In this document: positions 13,927-15,403 of the stretch, one piece after another | Position numbering within the stretch: the stretch's first letter is position 1 | How the letters are laid out: every line of letters begins with the position of its first letter | NCBI GenBank assembly: GCA_002323995.1 | Contig: DCQY01000004.1 | Location: 60,478-75,880, forward strand | Reading direction: 5' to 3' | Length of the DNA: 15,403 bases | Origin: Akkermansiaceae bacterium UBA1506 | Lineage (GTDB): Bacteria > Verrucomicrobiota > Verrucomicrobiia > Verrucomicrobiales > DEV007 | Translations under genes and position numbers: made by a program | The notes under the pieces: generated by a model | Told to the model about the DNA's origin: nothing | Database searches by the model: none | What the model saw: the letters and a program-made list of their open reading frames with translations, nothing else

Positions 13927-15180
13927 ATGAAATTGGATACCGACTTTTCCCGGCGGCGCTTCGTTGAGCGGATCGCAAAATCGGCACTTGGCCTGACGGT
14001 CTTGCCAACAATTGGCTACACCGCCGAAGGCGTGCGCGGAACTGGGTTTGGCAAAGCCAAAAACATCATCTTTCTCCAGGCTCGCGGCGGCATGAGTCAC
14101 GTCGACACCTTCGATCCTAAGGAAGGTGGTTCGAAGGGACCGGCTGAAGCCATTTCGACCTCTGCAGATTTTCAAGTGACCTCCTACCTGCCCGAGACCG
14201 CGAAGGTAGCTGATCGCCTTTCCGTGATTCGCACGATGACAGCCAAGATCGGAGTGCACGGTCCAGCGCAGTATTTTATGCGAACGGGCTTTGCTGAGCG
14301 CACTACAGTAAAGCATCCCAACCTCGGTGCCTGGGCGCAACACTATCTCGGTACTAGCCACGAGACCCTCCCTTCGTCCGCCTGCATCAATGACGGCCCG
14401 CGCTACGGCAACGGATTCTTTGAGCCTTCCTTCAGCCCCATTCCAATTCACAATCCCATGACCGGGCTTAAGAATGTTGACGTTTCCGGGGGAGCGGATC
14501 AACTCAAAGAGAAACTCGATCTGGCGCAAGACCTGAGTGTCGGTTTCATGGATAAATATCCGGATGCGAACGTTTCCGCCTATCGAGAATTCTACGATAA
14601 TACGCTGCGCCTGCTCCGCAGCGAAGACCTCTCAGCTTTTGATATCACTCAGGAGCCGAACGTGGTTCGGGAGCGTTTTGGAATGGGTCAGTTCGGGCAA
14701 GGGTGTCTCCTCGCTCGTCGTCTCGTTCAGGCCGGAGTTCGATATGTCGAAGTGAGCAGTGAAGGCTGGGACATGCACAACACACTCGAGGCTGACATGG
14801 AAGAGGTGGCGCCTTCGTTTGACCAGGCTTACGCTGCTCTGATCCAAGATCTCGAGGCAAACGGTCTACTCGACTCTACTCTCGTGGTGCTGGCGACCGA
14901 GTTTGGACGCAAGCCAACGTGGGGCGGCAAGGGTCGTGGGCATTACCCGATTTGTTTCTCTACTGTTTTGGCCGGCGGCGGCGTGAAGCGTGGCTACGTT
15001 TATGGGGCTTCTGACGAAGAGGGGCGTCATCCGGACAAGCCGACGACCGTCGAAGATTTTCACGCAACGATAGGCTGGGCTGCAGGAATGCCGATTGAGG
15101 AACCGTTCATTACTTCGACGGGTCGCCCCTTTCAGGTGGGCGGCTCCGCAGCGAAGGTGGTTCACGATGTTTTTGCTTAG
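13927..15180 (+). CDS. Tat-exported DUF1501 protein
   Basis: ATG 13927 begins a 417-residue protein; an in-frame TTG at 13888 would only add 13 residues before the signal. The start has a twin-arginine motif, SRRRFVERI, followed by a hydrophobic stretch ending near residue 30, so it is exported folded. DUF1501 marks are IIFLQARGGMSHVDTFDPK (48-65, His58 and Asp60), EVSSEGWDMHNTLEADM (275-291, Asp282 and His284), LATEFGRKPTW (322-332) and GKGRGHYPICF to about 344, then LAGGGVKRGYVYGASDEEG. The family is distantly related to alkaline phosphatase/sulfatase-type hydrolases and these residues may bind metal, but activity is unproven. It lies 51 bases after the DUF1549/DUF1553 gene, the usual partner in Planctomycetota and Verrucomicrobiota. 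No strong Shine-Dalgarno is seen. Confidence 0.9.
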   Translation: MKLDTDFSRRRFVERIAKSALGLTVLPTIGYTAEGVRGTGFGKAKNIIFLQARGGMSHVDTFDPKEGGSKGPAEAISTSADFQVTSYLPETAKVADRLSVIRTMTAKIGVHGPAQYFMRTGFAERTTVKHPNLGAWAQHYLGTSHETLPSSACINDGPRYGNGFFEPSFSPIPIHNPMTGLKNVDVSGGADQLKEKLDLAQDLSVGFMDKYPDANVSAYREFYDNTLRLLRSEDLSAFDITQEPNVVRERFGMGQFGQGCLLARRLVQAGVRYVEVSSEGWDMHNTLEADMEEVAPSFDQAYAALIQDLEANGLLDSTLVVLATEFGRKPTWGGKGRGHYPICFSTVLAGGGVKRGYVYGASDEEGRHPDKPTTVEDFHATIGWAAGMPIEEPFITSTGRPFQVGGSAAKVVHDVFA

Positions 15181-15275
15181 GGAAGTTTTTCAACAACTGG
15201 CAAAGCTTTTAGAGCGTCGCCTTTGCTTGGCCGTATTACCTCTTATTTTCACTTTAGGCTGAACACAGGAACGTG

Positions 15276-15403
15276 ATGGTGTCTCTAATTTTTGTTTTTC
15301 TTGCAAACTGCAAGCGTGGTTTGCAGACAATCCTACAGCAAAAGTCCAAAGAGTTCGCCGACGCTCTGGCTGAAGAATGGAAGTGGCACCTCATGGGTCA
15401 GGA
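15276..15403 (+). CDS. Possible gene start running off the right edge
   Basis: An ATG at 15276, preceded by AGGA five bases upstream, opens a frame of 42 codons to the window end. It starts MVSLIFVFLANCKRG, a short hydrophobic stretch, then an amphipathic helix-like part containing SKEFADALAEEWKWHLMGQ. Too little is present to assign a family. It could be the start of an exported or mobile-element protein. The opposite strand also has an open frame here, so the call is weak. Confidence 0.3.
   Translation, partial: MVSLIFVFLANCKRGLQTILQQKSKEFADALAEEWKWHLMGQ

Noticed and set aside
13669..14529. 286-codon minus-strand open frame across the end of the DUF1549/DUF1553 gene and the start of the DUF1501 gene
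   Set aside because: It is antisense to two well-recognised families and its translation looks like a shadow with no domain.
15200..15240. Possible terminator hairpin GCAAAG/CTTTGC after the DUF1501 gene
   Set aside because: The stem is only six pairs with a long loop and is not followed by a T-run.
1..15403. CRISPR arrays, tRNA or rRNA genes, insertion-sequence ends
   Set aside because: I looked for evenly spaced repeats, tRNA-like cloverleaf arms and long terminal inverted repeats and recognised none. Weak RNA genes could have been missed by eye.

Overview
The window looks like chromosomal DNA from a Verrucomicrobiota bacterium (PVC superphylum). The main evidence is an operon of an ECF sigma factor, a membrane FecR/LamG protein, a DUF1549/DUF1553 protein and a Tat-exported DUF1501 protein. 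Close by are a sulfatase, a sialate O-acetylesterase (SASA) and an exported enolase-superfamily protein. Such sets are typical of polysaccharide-degrading Verrucomicrobiota and Planctomycetota. Verrucomicrobiota is preferred from the compact TAATG-coupled sigma/FecR/DUF1549 layout, but this is inference without a marker gene.

Left part (1-2360), minus strand: a mandelate racemase/muconate lactonizing enzyme-like protein with a Tat-like signal, cut by the window edge; a 152-residue protein resembling the PD-(D/E)XK nuclease fold; and a 137-residue secreted protein of unknown function. The gap at 1810-2483 has no intact gene. It holds an integron attC-like stem and two short coding-like relics on the minus strand.

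Centre (2484-9604): the most striking gene encodes a 1277-residue exported protein joining an S1-type sulfatase, a probable lectin-like beta-sandwich and a glycoside hydrolase family 2 enzyme in one chain. It is followed by a small SRPBCC-fold protein, an EI24/CysZ-like membrane protein on the minus strand, and a divergent exported SASA esterase. The esterase reading frame continues in coding-like fashion through two stops, suggesting a decayed C-terminal tail.

Right part (9921-15180): ECF sigma factor, FecR/LamG membrane protein, DUF1549/DUF1553 protein and DUF1501 protein, all on the plus strand. The first three genes overlap by a single base at TAATG junctions. By analogy with FecIR-type systems, the membrane protein probably controls the sigma factor, and its outer LamG domain could sense or bind a glycan. 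The last two genes encode the exported pair usually found together in these phyla. A possible new gene starts at 15276 and runs off the window.

Taken together, the window fits exported degradation of sulfated and acetylated polysaccharides: sulfate removal, glycosidic cleavage, O-deacetylation and perhaps sugar-acid metabolism, next to a signal-transduction operon. A regulatory link between the halves is not shown by the sequence.
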